DNA of 26,375 nt from Chara braunii (GCA_003427395.1 BFEA01000674.1:190600-216974); one strand, 5' to 3'; counted from the first letter of the stretch, positions 8,740-18,975 are shown. Notes: a model not told the origin generated them from the letters alone. A program made the numbers and translations.

Positions 8740-10190
8740 CTGCTGATTCTATGTAAACTATGAGATAATCATACTAATGATGATGATGCTAACGACGATG
8801 ATGATTAGTATATAAAAATATAGCAGACTATACTATATCAGCAAATTATGGCCTCCTAATCCTAGAACAACTCCTAGCCCTCCCTATACCCGGACATAAC
8901 ATCTCAGAGACAATGGCATCCTAACCAACGTCAACCAAATTTGACCTGAACCAACATTTGACTTGACCAGGTTGACCGAGTGGATGAATGGGGTGGCGAG
9001 ACACAGAAGACAGTTTGAGGTGATTTGCGGGAGGAGAGAGTGAGAGGTAACTCACACCTGGACTCTAAGCTTGAGGAGGACATTGAGCCACTTTTGGGCT
9101 TCCCTCCAAGAAGGTGAACCTGGTGGTGAAGTAGCCATGGCTGCACTGACTGACTACAAGTTGCTGATTGGTCTTCAACATCGACGCGGGAAGCGGCATT
9201 GTATATTGGTCTAGAATAGAATCTCCTAGATCTAGGACACTAGAATAGAGGTTGCTAATTTGGTCAGGGGGGCCTACAAGAGGGGGGGATGAGTTGTACT
9301 TCATCCTAGAGTCCGAGCCACACAGGTAAGTGTCGTGTAACTCAGGGATGCCTATAGTTGAGTGCATGGTGCTCCATTGCCTGATGGTGTATGCTGGACT
9401 TCTTTTCCTGGTCTCTGTGGTCTCGGCTGATGTGCATGCATTAGTGGACTGCTCTCTCACCTGATGGATGGGTGGATGTGGGTATCTTGATTAGCATTGC
9501 TTATCTTTCTACAGTGCTTTCATGTTTTCATTCTGAGTCGGTAGTAGCTGAGTAGGGACCATTTGAACTTGTCTTTTCTTTTCAGCACTGCAGGGATAGT
9601 TCTAGGATGCAAGGTGGGACTCTTCTTTGCTGGTTGGGTTACCGGCCTACCTAGGACCTTGAGTACCCACTGGGACCCTGTTCCAACAAAAAGAGCCTCC
9701 TTGCCACCAAGCTTAGCGCCGCTACAGGCAGCTCTCTGACTTGCGGAGAGGAGGATCGGACCTTCACTTTCAAGTGGAGCTTGATTGGGCTTTTCCGCAA
9801 ATTCTGACACCAGGTCCATAGCTTGGCTTGCAATTGTCTACTCCCCTTGAATCTCCATGGCTTCAACTGGTTTATTTCCTGCATATGATTTATCCATTCT
9901 TTTTTATCCGTGTCGGATTAGATGAGAGTGGATCTCATGCATAATCTGATCGGACGCATTAGTTAAATCAGATCTCCCTTGTGATTCTATTTCTTTTTGC
10001 GGTTTGTTGGCATTCTCAAGTCGAAATGAATTGCCGCTCCGACTAGGAGTTCTATCCTTTCTTCTTGTGCTTTATTTGTTTCTTCATTTCAATTTATCTT
10101 GATGCCCGTCTCAACTTGATCGCATAAAAGAGAGAGTGAGAGAAAGGAGAGTGAAAGAGAGTGTTTCTTTTGAGAGAGTGAGGAAGGGGA
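8740..10190. other. non-coding stretch between elements 1 and 2
   Basis: Only short frames occur here on either strand, the longest about 131 codons on the minus strand at 9065-9460, and none has a recognisable motif. The part next to 10192 should contain the 5' LTR and leader of element 2, but no clear primer binding site or LTR end was found. Confidence 0.5.
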
Positions 10191-10191
10191 A

Positions 10192-11740
10192 GATGAGTGT
10201 TCGACTGAAGGTAAAGAAAGAGAGCACCCCTCTTGAGAGACCTACTGACCCCCAATCCTCCACTGTGGCAATGACTGCAGAGCAATGGAAAACCCAAATT
10301 GACGTCGCTGATGAAGCAGACAAAATGCAATTTGGATTATTTTATGAAATGGCAGTGCAGAGGGAGAAGGATTAGGAGGAGAGGAGAAAGAAGGATGCTC
10401 TTGCGGCTTGAAATGGCAGTGCAGAGGGAGAAGGATGAGGAGGAGAGCAGAAAGAAGGATGCTCTTGTGGCCCAAGAGGTCATCTTTAACACTGGCCTCA
10501 CTCCCTAGGGTCTTAGTTCAAGTCCGATCTCTTGAAGACCATTCTAGCCAGATAGGTTGGCTATTTGATGAGGTAAAAAAAGTGTGGTATGATATGGCAA
10601 AGATGGCAGAGGAGCACCTTGACCAACTGCAGAAATTCACAGATATGCAGCAGGTCCAAGCCGTTAACCCCCTTCCTTTACCCCCTAATCCTTTTTTTTT
10701 TTTTTTTTCAAAACGGGCCCAGTGCCCAAGTGATGTCTAATAACTCCCTTTTCTCTTCTAAGCCCTCAAGTATGGTGGTTAGCCAGGCTGGAGCTGCAGC
10801 AGGTGCAGATTGCGGGACCGCTGCAGCAACTAACAGCGTTAGAAGTTCTGCAGCTGTTGCAGTCCGAAGTGAGGATACAGCAATTGTTGGTCCTAGCTAC
10901 AGCAGTCCCATGGTGGACAAGTAGGCGGCACAGATTCCACCTCGGTACGACGGAAAAGAGGATGTCATCTCTTAGATTGCCTCACTGAGATCACACTTTG
11001 TTGTGCTGGCAACACTGCAGGCCACTCAAGCTTTGATCCTAGGCAACCAAGTAGAGCCCCGCGTACGGAGTTTCATAAACTCCAGGCTGTAGAGACAGGC
11101 TATACTAGGCTTGACCTCGCCAAATGGCTGAAGGTCACTCCTGTGGCCACACATGAGAACCCCAAGATTATATTCGTCGGCTAGGGCCCCGGCAATACAC
11201 AGACTGGCGAGCCCTCATGAAGGATGTGGTCCAGTCAGAGGTCTTAGACCTGGCAAGCATATTGGGGGACATGAGGCCTTTTGCTCACAAGCGGTTTAAA
11301 GGCAGCAACTGCCTTGCTGTGCATGATCTGGTGGAGGCTGAGGATCAGTCTTATGCAGATGACTCTAGTCTAGATGACGATCGAGAGCAGGGTTGCAACG
11401 TGGGCTGCTCTTCATCAGCCGTGCAGACCGAATCTGCTGATGATGAAAAAAGCCTTATGCCTATGAAAGACTGCCTTGACTAATAAGGGACCTAACCGTG
11501 GTTTAATGAAGAAATCTCAGACTCACCTTCCCCAAGAGGTAAAGATCCCAGCCTATCTAGAGGATGCTCTTACCAAACCATGAGAAGACCTCTAGATCAG
11601 CTTAAAGTTATGGGAAAGAAAATTGAAGAATAAAGTTAGCGAAACGAAGGGACATTGTGTGCAAGACTGTTTCCACCTATATGGAAACAAGTAAAAGGCA
11701 GAGAGCAGTTATCAGCACCCTGGGGGGAAATGACCCCCGT
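10192..11740 (+). pseudogene. gag: gag remnant of element 2
   Basis: A plausible start is the ATG at about 10192, followed by a basic N-terminus and charged, helix-prone sequence (MTAEQWKTQIDVADEADKMQ). The frame breaks at a 64-bp tandem duplication (10346-10473) and at several stops. Further on, PPRYDGKEDVIS resembles the start of a gypsy Gag core, and an 88-codon open acidic segment occupies 11217-11483. Near 11655 a GHCVQDCFHLYGNK-like reading resembles the second half of a zinc knuckle. A poly-T tract at about 10690-10708 interrupts the gene. Assignment rests mainly on position before protease and RT. Confidence 0.55.
10346..10473 (+). repeat. 64-bp tandem duplication in element 2 gag
   Basis: Two near-identical 64-bp units lie head to tail, at 10346-10409 and 10410-10473, each starting gaaatggcagtgcagaggga. 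They differ at a few bases. The length is not a multiple of three, so the duplication shifts the gag frame. Confidence 0.95.
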
Positions 11741-11751
11741 GCCCAACCCAC

Positions 11752-12023
11752 NNNNNNNNNNNNNNNNNNNNNNNNNNNNNNNNNNNNNNNNNNNNNNNNN
11801 NNNNNNNNNNNNNNNNNNNNNNNNNNNNNNNNNNNNNNNNNNNNNNNNNNNNNNNNNNNNNNNNNNNNNNNNNNNNNNNNNNNNNNNNNNNNNNNNNNNN
11901 NNNNNNNNNNNNNNNNNNNNNNNNNNNNNNNNNNNNNNNNNNNNNNNNNNNNNNNNNNNNNNNNNNNNNNNNNNNNNNNNNNNNNNNNNNNNNNNNNNNN
12001 NNNNNNNNNNNNNNNNNNNNNNN
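11752..12023. other. assembly gap (272 N)
   Basis: The run of N is flanked by C- and G-rich sequence and followed by A/T-rich and homopolymer DNA (T-run about 12206-12221, then a G-run). The gap interrupts ORFs on both strands, so frames spanning it are meaningless. Confidence 1.
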
Positions 12024-12245
12024 CAGCCCCACCCCCAACCCCCCACCCAGGGCCACCCTGGTCTCCCCAGCGGTGGGTGTGGCCCCGGGGGACCCCCAAG
12101 GTGGGGTAAAAATGCATTTTTGCATGGTGGGGCCACGTGGTGCTGGCTCTTGCTACGCACCCCCCACTATTTTTATTTTTATTTTTGAAATTGTTTTTGA
12201 TTTCAATTTTTTTTTTTTTTTTGGGGGGGGGGGTTCCGGAGCCGG
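12024..12245. repeat. low-complexity insertion-like DNA beside the gap
   Basis: C-rich tracts, a short palindrome (aaaaatgcattttt), an ATTTTT-type run and a T-run followed by a G-run occur here. None fits the coding sequence on either side, so an inserted repeat within element 2 is likely. No terminal repeats or target duplication could be identified because of the gap. Confidence 0.4.
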
Positions 12246-12499
12246 GGGTCGACCGGGGGTTGACAACCCTGATTATAAGGACGTGGAGAAGGGGAAATAG
12301 TGGAAGGGCCCAACCATTTCAGGCAACATTCAGAGAACTGATAGTCTTCTTGTTATATTTCAAGGAGGGGGAGTAAAGGAAATCCTCCAGGATCAAATCA
12401 ATTTTGGAGAGTCGGAGGAGGACGGTCAAGTAGCCAAACGAGGGGACTGTGGGACCGTAGTAGGGCATGGGGGAGAGCGTGAAGGAGGCCGAGATAAAG

Positions 12500-12850
12500 G
12501 AGGCCGAGATAAAGGAGGCCATGGTGTATAGGTAAGAAGGACTCGAGTAGGCGCCTTTGTTGATAGTGGATTGACCAGTAGTTACATTTGTAGAAAAGGT
12601 TTGAAAACATTGCGTCCTGGGATGAAGACGTTGAAGTTGGATGACCTGGTCGTGAGTACACTAGCAGAGGATGTTGAGGGGTTCAAGGCATACTTCCAGT
12701 TGGAGGGGAGGAAGAAGGTAGAGGAAGTGTTGCAGTCCTTGAACCTCTTAGTGGAGGATAGTCTACCCTACCCTTCAACGTTTTGCCTGGGATGGACTTG
12801 GGAGAAGTAGTAAAGGCTGATGTGACATTGGGCAATCAAGAGTGCTGGCT
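12500..12850 (+). pseudogene. pol: aspartic protease of element 2, broken
   Basis: The active-site motif reads FVDSGLTSSYI, with the catalytic Asp codon at 12562-12564. It is followed by a typical strand pattern and a weak C-terminal motif (FILGMDLG-like), reached only after a frame change near 12790. The enzyme would have cleaved the Gag-Pol polyprotein. The upstream junction with gag is unclear. Confidence 0.7.
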
Positions 12851-13064
12851 GCCCAGCCCTAAAGGTGGAAAGAAGAAGAAGGTGCGGTTGTTCCACGAAT
12901 CTGGAGTCCGGTCCCCCCTATCTCGTTGTTGCATGAGTACCTCTACGTTCACTCGACACGTGGTCAAGGACCTGATAGTTGACCAAGTATTTGTGGCACA
13001 TGTTAAACCGGTGCGTAAGGAAAAGGCTGAAGAGGAAGAGATGCTGCCCCAAATAGATTCCTTG

Positions 13065-13900
13065 CCTTAAGAGTACACAGATGTAGGAGAAGCCCCTACC
13101 GGAGTTGTGGAAAGGGATATCAAGCACCATATTGAAATTGAGCCTGGTAGCAAAATCCCAAAGGTGCCCATTTATCGCATATCTTCCTGTGAATTAGAAG
13201 AACTCCGTAGACACTTGGTTGCCTTGATTTAAAACAGGCGGATCAAGCCGAGTTCATCCACGTGTGGTGCACCGGGTTTCTATTCATGCCTAAGAAGGGG
13301 GGCGAACTGCGAATGTGTATAGACTATAGGTATCTCAATGCAATTACCATTAAGAATGCAGAGCCGCTACCACAAATCAACGATTTTAGGATAGAGTGCA
13401 TAAGTATTTTTCGAAGATAGACTTGAAATCAGGGTACCACCAGATAGAGGTATAGCCCAAAGATCAGCACAAGACGACATCCTGAACGCGATAAAGTCAC
13501 TACAAGTTCATGGTCATGCCGTTTGGGCTGACTAATGCCCCTGCCACTTTCCAAAGATGTAGAGAATGGCTATATCCCTTTATTGTAGCATACTTAGATG
13601 AAATTGTGATATATTAGTAAGACTCTTAAACAGCACTGGGAGCATTTGCGTTTGATATTGGACAAACTGTGAGAGGCCAAGTTGAGACTCAACCCAAAGA
13701 AGTGCGAGTGGGCCAAGCGCCAAATTTTGTACTTAGGACACGTGCTAGATGGGATGGAGTTAGACTGAAGGATGCTAAGATTGCAACTATTTGGGATTGG
13801 CCAACACCGCACACATTGGCAAAATTGTGATTGCTCCTACCGGTAGGCTTGGCTAGTTACTACCATAAGTTTGTTCGCAATTTCATGCCCATCACTGCAC
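13065..13900 (+). pseudogene. pol: reverse transcriptase of element 2, broken
   Basis: Motifs appear in the right order across several frames: the pre-RT block (IKHHIEIEPGSKIPKVPIYR, then [10 protein letters not shown]), [53 protein letters not shown] and the active site AYLDEIVIY (13591-13602 codes YLDE). The second catalytic Asp of YLDD is Glu. The thumb (VGLASYYHKFVRNFMPITAPL) follows. Stops and indels occur throughout, so no functional RT can be made. The sequence differs clearly from the RT of element 1, so this is another gypsy lineage. Confidence 0.88.
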
Positions 13901-13919
13901 CGCTTCTGAGACTGCTAAA

Positions 13920-14345
13920 GAAGGAGACAATTTGGACAAGGACTGCACCTTTGCATTTAAGAGACTGAAAAAGGGCCTAATCGAGTACCTAGTCCTAAAG
14001 ATAGCTGATCCATCTTTGTCATTTATAGTAACGACAAACACAAGTTGGTACGGCATTAGCATTGTACTCCAGCAGCACGACGGAGATGGGTACAGGCTCC
14101 TCAAGTTCATGTTTAGAAGATTGCCTGGTGAAAAGCTAGCCGCATCAAAACTTATGAGAGAGAGTTGTTCACGCTGAAGGCGACCCTAGGACATTGGCGA
14201 CAGTACCGATTGGGAAGGCATTTCAAAGTGTACTCTGACCCTGAGACACTTCACTGGCTGAAGACTTAGGCATGTATGTCCACTAAGCTAGCTAGATGGG
14301 CCACAAAGATAGACGAATTAACTCCAAACTGAAGCCAATTAAAGG
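13920..14345 (+). pseudogene. pol: RNase H of element 2, broken
   Basis: The N-terminal strand reads LSFIVTTNTSWYGISIVLQQ, where the catalytic Asp expected in the TDAS-type motif is replaced by Asn. Later blocks, YERELFTLKATLGHWRQYRL and FKVYSDPETLHWL, hold the Glu and second Asp of RNase H. At least one frame change, near 14130-14160, separates the two parts. Confidence 0.78.
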
Positions 14346-14589
14346 TAATTTCATCGTACGCCCTTAGTAGAAGGGCTTATTACTTTGGAGCTATAGTAAC
14401 TTACCTCAATGCGAGAAGCGAGTTGCAGCAGAAGATCCGAGTTGCAAACTCGGGTGACCCCCAACATAGTCAGATCATGCCCAAGGTGATAGAAGTTCCT
14501 CATGAAGTACCAAAATATAGGACGGTCGACAGGTTACTCTTTGAAAAGATAGATGTAGACGATCGGTTGTGTATTCCTAATCCTAGGTG

Positions 14590-15526
14590 AGTGTCGTGAT
14601 TATGAAGGTCACTTTGGTTGGAAGAAGACCTATGTCAACTACTCCGTTCGTTCACGGGGGTAGGGATGAAACATGACTGCATTCTGTGTGTTCAGAGCTG
14701 CAAGGTCTGTCAGCAGAACAAGAGAGTCACGCATCCCCCAGTAGGACTGCTGAAGCCGTTGCTTATTTTGTCAGGCCTCAGAGACTCAGTCTCCATTAAT
14801 TTCATGGACTCGAAGGTCAAGAGCATAAATGGTAACAGTCAAGTGATGGTATTTGTTGATAGGTTTAGTAAATTTGCTGTTTTTATTCCATTGCCGCCCG
14901 TAGGTGAAACAAATTTAGTTTTCAGGGAGTTTTTCAACCATCGGGTGAAGGATTACGGGCACCCACTAACGATAGTTAGTGATAGAGATACTAGGTTCAC
15001 TGGCGAACACTGGCAACATGTGATGAAAGTATACGGGTCTTAATTGACTATGTCGTCCGGTAGGCAACCAAAAACCAACAAACAAACAGAACAAATGAAC
15101 AAGTTACTGCAGCATGTGTTGTGGCCAGATCAGATTAATTGGGACGAGCACTTACCTAAGGTAGCCAGCGCGTACAATAACTCTGTACATATCGCCACCT
15201 TGCACACAGCAAATGACTGCACAAGGGATGGCGTCCTTGGAGGCTGTATAGGTTGTATGAACCCTGATCCGATTCAGAGGTTACGGCAAAGCACTAGAGA
15301 ATTCGCGTACGAGAACGACTTGCGCAGAGTTGCAGAGAACATTAGGAAGGGCCAACATCAGATGGTAGAGCAAGCTAACAAGCGTCGCAAACCATCGCAA
15401 ACCATCGCAAACCATCGCAGCTCATTGTTTGAGATCTTGTCAGGGTTAAGTCCAAAGAGTTCCAACTTGAAGAAGGGATTTGTCAGAAGTTGCTACCCAC
15501 GTATCAAGGACTGCGGGAAGTTCTAG
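14590..15526 (+). pseudogene. pol: integrase of element 2, one internal stop and lost residues
   Basis: From 14618 to 15526 one frame is interrupted only by TAA at 15041-15043. The H2C2 domain keeps the second His (EGHFGWKKT) and the Cys pair (CKVC), but the first His position reads Arg. In the core the first Asp position reads Asn (AAT at 14798-14800); the second Asp (SDRDTRF, 14981-14983) and the Glu (KQTEQMN, codon 15089-15091) remain. YNNSVH downstream is a common gypsy integrase motif. A 10-bp unit repeated three times at 15391-15420 disrupts the C-terminal part. The missing residues mean this copy was not functional. Confidence 0.88.
15391..15420 (+). repeat. 10-bp unit repeated three times
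   Basis: accatcgcaa occurs at 15391-15400 and 15401-15410, and once more with a final g at 15411-15420. It lies inside the integrase remnant and shifts its frame. Confidence 0.95.
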
Positions 15527-15689
15527 ATGTCAAGGGAGATGCAGATGGTCCATCCAATGCGATTGATATGCTGGCCCTTCTGCACACTTACCCTGTGTTC
15601 CCTGCGTCAAAGTTGTTGCCTTGCGCTGTCAATGACAACTTTCCCTCACAAACGTCAATGATCCTGCCAGACGTGGATGGAAAATACAA

Positions 15690-15840
15690 ACATTGACCGC
15701 ATTCTCCATGAGGACATCTACTGTCCGGTAGAAGGGGTAGACCATTATGATAGTACAAGATCCAGTTCCAAGACCAGGAACCTGAAGACGATCATTGGTA
15801 TTCGTACCTTGAGCGGGCCAGAAGGGCAGGGAATGTAGTA
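15690..15840 (+). pseudogene. possible chromodomain-like tail of element 2
   Basis: A short reading NIDRILHEDI and then EDDHWYSYLERARRAGN in another frame lie where chromovirus integrases carry a chromodomain. The aromatic cage residues cannot be aligned with certainty, so this is a weak positional call. Confidence 0.2.
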
Positions 15841-15849
15841 AGGCAGTGA

Positions 15850-16850
15850 AGAGAGCTTTTCTCGGAGGACCTCGAAATTAGGCCACTGGGAGTGAAAGAA
15901 TATCATGCTGTGCCCATGTCCCTAGTCACGGCCTCAGATTCCCAAGTCCCGATGCTAGAGTCCCACCTGGGCCCAGTCCCAGATGGTCCTGGTAGGTGCC
16001 AAGTCGAGTTCGTAGGAGTTTGGAAGGGCCCTGAGGCCGAAGCATTGTAGGTCTGTAAGGTCCGGTAGTTAGGCCGTTAGAAGTCATAGGCCCGTTTTCC
16101 TACAAGAAAAGTCTACGGTACCGGACGAAGTCCAATTTTGCAGCAGCATCCTGAGAAAGCCCGGTAGATTTTGGAATTGGCAAACTGCAGCCGACAGGCC
16201 GCATCGTCCGGTACCGGTCTGGAGTCGACAACGATTCACTTCAGTTGCTATTTATAGTTGCTACAGTGCTTCATCGGGTCACTTGTCAATTCGCTTGTTG
16301 CAGAAGCTCTGCTGTAGCGCTTGTGCGACTAGGCAACTTGGGCAGTCAGTCGACGAGGGAGATGAAGGGCAATCGGGCACCATAGTTAGGGTAGTTGAGG
16401 ATGAAAAACAGCGGCCATAGCGGTGAGGTTGAGGAAGACGAAGTAGACGTGAGGCGAGTGTGTTCAGGAAGTGAGAGTGAGCGATCCAAACCTTGAGACG
16501 AAGTAGACACGAGGCCATAGCAGCGAGCTATTGAGGATGAGCACCTGAAGTGTTGAGAGTGTGTCAAAGAGTGAGACAGAGTGAGAGCAAGAGAGGGAGA
16601 GGGGAAGCGTGCTTACCTGTTCAGGTCCATTGGCGATAGCGGCCATTAACAACTTGTAATCAAATTCAATTCTTGTATAACGAAGAGTGTTTGGGAGGCA
16701 ATATCTTCTGGGTGATGACCTGTTATTGCGATGTTGGCTTGAATCCTCTTTGAGAATTTTGTGTGCTGCAAGTTCGTTTGGCGATTGTTTGCAGTTGGGT
16801 TCCTTGCATAGACAACATTAACTTACCTAAGTAGTCAATAAAACCCCTTT
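15850..16850. other. LTR-like flank at the 3' side of element 2
   Basis: No gene is recognisable. The segment contains a TATA-like motif readable on both strands (tatttatag near 16248-16256), short repeats of gaagtagac at about 16440-16520, a minus-strand ATG mini-exon with a splice-donor-like end (16646-16617) and an aataaaa signal near 16838. These fit a decayed LTR, but the terminal TG and CA were not found. Confidence 0.35.
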
Positions 16851-17200
16851 TCATAAAATGCTAGGATATACTGGACACATGACAGAGCCCAAATGGCATA
16901 ACCACAAACTAGGTCATTCCTGGTCTGAAATGCAGTCTTGTGTTGATCCTTGGGTCTTATGGTGGTGCCCAAGTTTCATGTCTATCTTGCTGAAGTGCTT
17001 ATGCCCATGCACCCTATCCAAGAGGTCATTGATGCGAAGTAGGGCCTCTGCACTACACAGTGATGATATTGAAGCCTCAATAGTTAACGCACATCATCAG
17101 AGTCCCTCCCTTTTTGGGTAGAACTAGAACAAGAGACCCATAAGGCAGGGTACTAGGCCAAATTCAACCCTTGTTGCCAGTTCCTTGAGTTGTCTTCTAA
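16850..17200 (-). pseudogene. pol: reverse transcriptase of element 3, downstream half
   Basis: On the minus strand, in mixed frames: RRQLKEL at the right edge, then INDLLDRVHGHKHFSKIDMK, a degraded GYHQI block, and finally a reading with VMPFGL. These are the standard gypsy RT fingers and palm blocks. After MPFGL the similarity fades. Stops and indels are frequent. The first codons join onto the upstream half at 18314 if the intervening insert is disregarded. Confidence 0.75.
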
Positions 17201-17691
17201 TGTCGCATACCGTAAAGGTGCAGACCAGAACAAGAACCGACCTCTCTCACTTAGTACAAGATAGCACAGCGGAAGGCTTAAATACCAATGATCCGACCAG
17301 ACATACATCATCATCATTCCATGGTGTGAAGGGGCCTGGCGCTCACACAGGAAGAGAATGCGCCAGTCCCCAACCATACACAGACGAAGAAGAGGGGAAG
17401 ATGGGAATGTCGTCAACACCAAGTCTTCGGTACAGGTCCCAAATAATCCCTCGTCGAATGTCTGAATCCCAATGTCGCGTCTGGACCCAAATGTCGTCAA
17501 GTCCCAAAGTCACCAATCTCTCTCTCTCTCGTAGTCTGCAGATACTGAGAAGTCAGGTGGCGAGAGGGGGAGAAGGAGATGGTGGACTTAGAAGAGGAAG
17601 AAGAAGAACTCTCTCTCTCTCTCTCTCAGTCCGGTACTAACCTGTGAAGGTGGCGCCTTGTTGCAGGTACATCGAAGACGAAGCTGGAGCT

Positions 17692-17709
17692 ATGGCGCCA
17701 CAGGTAAGT
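17692..17709 (+). other. ATG micro-exon with splice-donor motif in copy A
   Basis: ATGGCGCCACAG is followed by GTAAGT, a perfect donor consensus, and preceded at about 17666 by a ttgttgcag acceptor-like site. The inverted copy B has the same arrangement with GTGAGT (exon 26295-26284). Whether it is spliced is unknown. Confidence 0.35.
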
Positions 17710-17921
17710 CTCCCTGGCCTCCACCAACCATCTCTCTCTCTCCACTACTACTCTAGCTCCTGATAGCGCCCACCACTGAAGACTACTGCTAACGCTACTA
17801 CTACTACTGCAGCGCTCCTCCAGAGTGCTGCTGCCGAATCCTGAAGACTGCCTCCTGCCTCCTGCACGTCAAGTGCCTGGGAAGTTCCTATGAACTACCT
17901 CGTGACTGTCTGCAGCCTGTA

Positions 17922-17955
17922 GGGCGGGCCAGTCTTATATAGTGCTGGCCCGTCC
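17922..17955. promoter_or_regulatory. TATATA within an inverted repeat (copy A)
   Basis: Arms GGGCGGGCCAG (17922-17932) and CTGGCCCGTCC (17945-17955) pair at 10 of 11 positions around tcttatatagtg. The same arrangement is kept in copy B at 26073-26106. It may be the LTR core promoter, an RNA hairpin, or both. The TATA is palindromic and does not settle the orientation. Confidence 0.5.
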
Positions 17956-18120
17956 AGGAGGCTTCTCTTGCCAATGCGAAAACGTGCCAGACCCTGGCGT
18001 TGAAGTTCAACCAAGGGTTGTCTTGAAAACAGGCCAAAAATGGCATGTGCTAAAACCCTGGTCTGGTGCCTAAGTTTCAGGGCAGGTCGATCTTATGAGG
18101 GCCTGAAAATGGCCCTCCGT

Positions 18121-18288
18121 TTCAGGCTGAAACGACTCAGCGCCTGGAAGGCCCTGTTTTAGGCTGAAACGACATAGGGCCTGCAGGCCCTCGTTTTCAG
18201 GCTTTCAGGCTCAAACGACACAGGGCCTGTAGGCCCTTGTTTTCAGGCTTTTAGGCTGAGAACGCTGGTCAGGCCCTGCAGGCCCGTG
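18121..18288. repeat. four diverged 36-49-bp tandem units inside copy A
   Basis: Each unit contains a variant of cagGCTgaaACGACnnaGGGCCTG followed by AGGCCC, starting at about 18121, 18157, 18194 and 18240. Copy B shows about two related units near 25847-25935, so unit number varies between copies. Confidence 0.75.
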
Positions 18289-18313
18289 TGGCTGCGCAGT
18301 ATGCCACATCTAA

Positions 18314-18505
18314 GCTCATCTAATGCTACAGGGCACATCCTATAGATCCTCCCGCTCCGAATTTCACTCCCTGTGACAACCTCTATTGCATGGACAATTT
18401 CCCTATCTACAACTCGTTTCGGTTCCTCAATTAAGTTTGGAAATTCTTCGATGAACCTGTCCATCTCCTGTAGGGTGTCCATTGCCTGACCCTTTGGAGC
18501 CACGA
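18314..18505 (-). pseudogene. pol: reverse transcriptase N-terminal segment of element 3
   Basis: The minus-strand reading EFPNLIEEPKRVVDREIVHA, then IEVVTGSEIRSGRIYRMCPV and ALDELR, matches the block that precedes gypsy RT fingers (a VDH-I-L-PG pattern, then YR-SP-EL-EL). It stops at 18314, where copy A was inserted. The remainder of the RT resumes at 17200. Confidence 0.78.
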
Positions 18506-18569
18506 ATACCAGTTACATACTTTCTACCATTTGCCTGACCCTTTGGAGAACTTCTACATATATTTTTTC

Positions 18570-18975
18570 TAGTTCATACAGTCCTACCACTCGACACGTA
18601 ATAGAGCAGGGAGCAGGGTTTTTAAGTCCCATTCACACCAGGGTTTGGCTACCTCCAAATCATACATACCCAGAATCATATCAAATGGCAGGTCATTGCT
18701 GACTGAAAGGACAACTTCTGTCTACTCCCCTCCTCCATAAGAGAAGGTACAAATGACTTCCTTAATGCAGTCTTCAATTCTTATATTGGTCTTGTTATCA
18801 GCTAAATAGATACTACAGGGCTACTTAGCCTCTGCACCCCGTCCTATAGGTGTGCTATTTCCACACAAAACCAACTGATGTAACTGCACGTTGATCCTGG
18901 ATCAGCTAGTACACCTGCCTTTTGCCCATTTACAATTGCATCTACCATGACCAGCTCTACCTATGGACCTTTAGA
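18570..18975 (-). pseudogene. pol: aspartic protease of element 3, broken
   Basis: Minus-strand readings give VDAIVNGQKAGVLADPGSTC, where the active-site triad reads D-P-G rather than D-S/T-G. After stops and frame changes comes LPFDMILGMYDLEVAKPW, a typical protease C-terminal strand. The altered triad and stops make it inactive. Confidence 0.6.

Larger units (their letters stand above)
10192..15840 (+). mobile_element. Ty3/gypsy retrotransposon (element 2), heavily decayed
   Basis: On the plus strand the order is gag-like sequence, protease (DSG at 12562-12570), RT (13065 to about 13900), RNase H (about 13930-14340) and integrase (about 14590-15526). This is the gypsy order. Every gene carries stops and frame changes, and several catalytic residues are altered, so the copy is old and inactive. 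A 272-bp assembly gap and adjoining low-complexity DNA interrupt it between gag and protease. A possible degenerate chromodomain-like tail follows the integrase at about 15690-15840. Confidence 0.88.
17201..18308. mobile_element. solo-LTR-like insertion (copy A), 1108 bp, TG...CA ends, 5-bp target duplication
   Basis: The element starts TGTCGCATAC and ends GTATGCCACA, near-perfect short inverted ends bounded by TG and CA. It is flanked by TCTAA at 17196-17200 and TCTAA at 18309-18313. It splits an RT gene between the codons for ...LDELR and RRQLKEL, so the empty site is evident from the target gene. Inside are a (CT)n tract at about 17609-17627, a TATATA in the loop of an inverted repeat (17922-17955) and four diverged GGCTGAAACGAC-type repeats (18121-18288). 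It has no protein gene of its own. A second copy lies inverted at 25777-26375. Confidence 0.88.

Noticed and set aside
9065-9819. Minus-strand frames of 99 and 131 codons
   Set aside because: No recognisable motif and no supporting splice or promoter context.
11636-12188. Several long frames across the assembly gap on both strands
   Set aside because: They are open only because N codons cannot be read as stops.
15391-15420. Short direct repeats as a CRISPR-like array
   Set aside because: Ten-base units are directly adjacent with no spacers, inside an integrase remnant.
4917-16636. Shared ggtccattggcgat in element 1 gag and the 16.6-kb LTR-like region
   Set aside because: Only about 14 contiguous bases match and the flanks do not align, so chance is likely.
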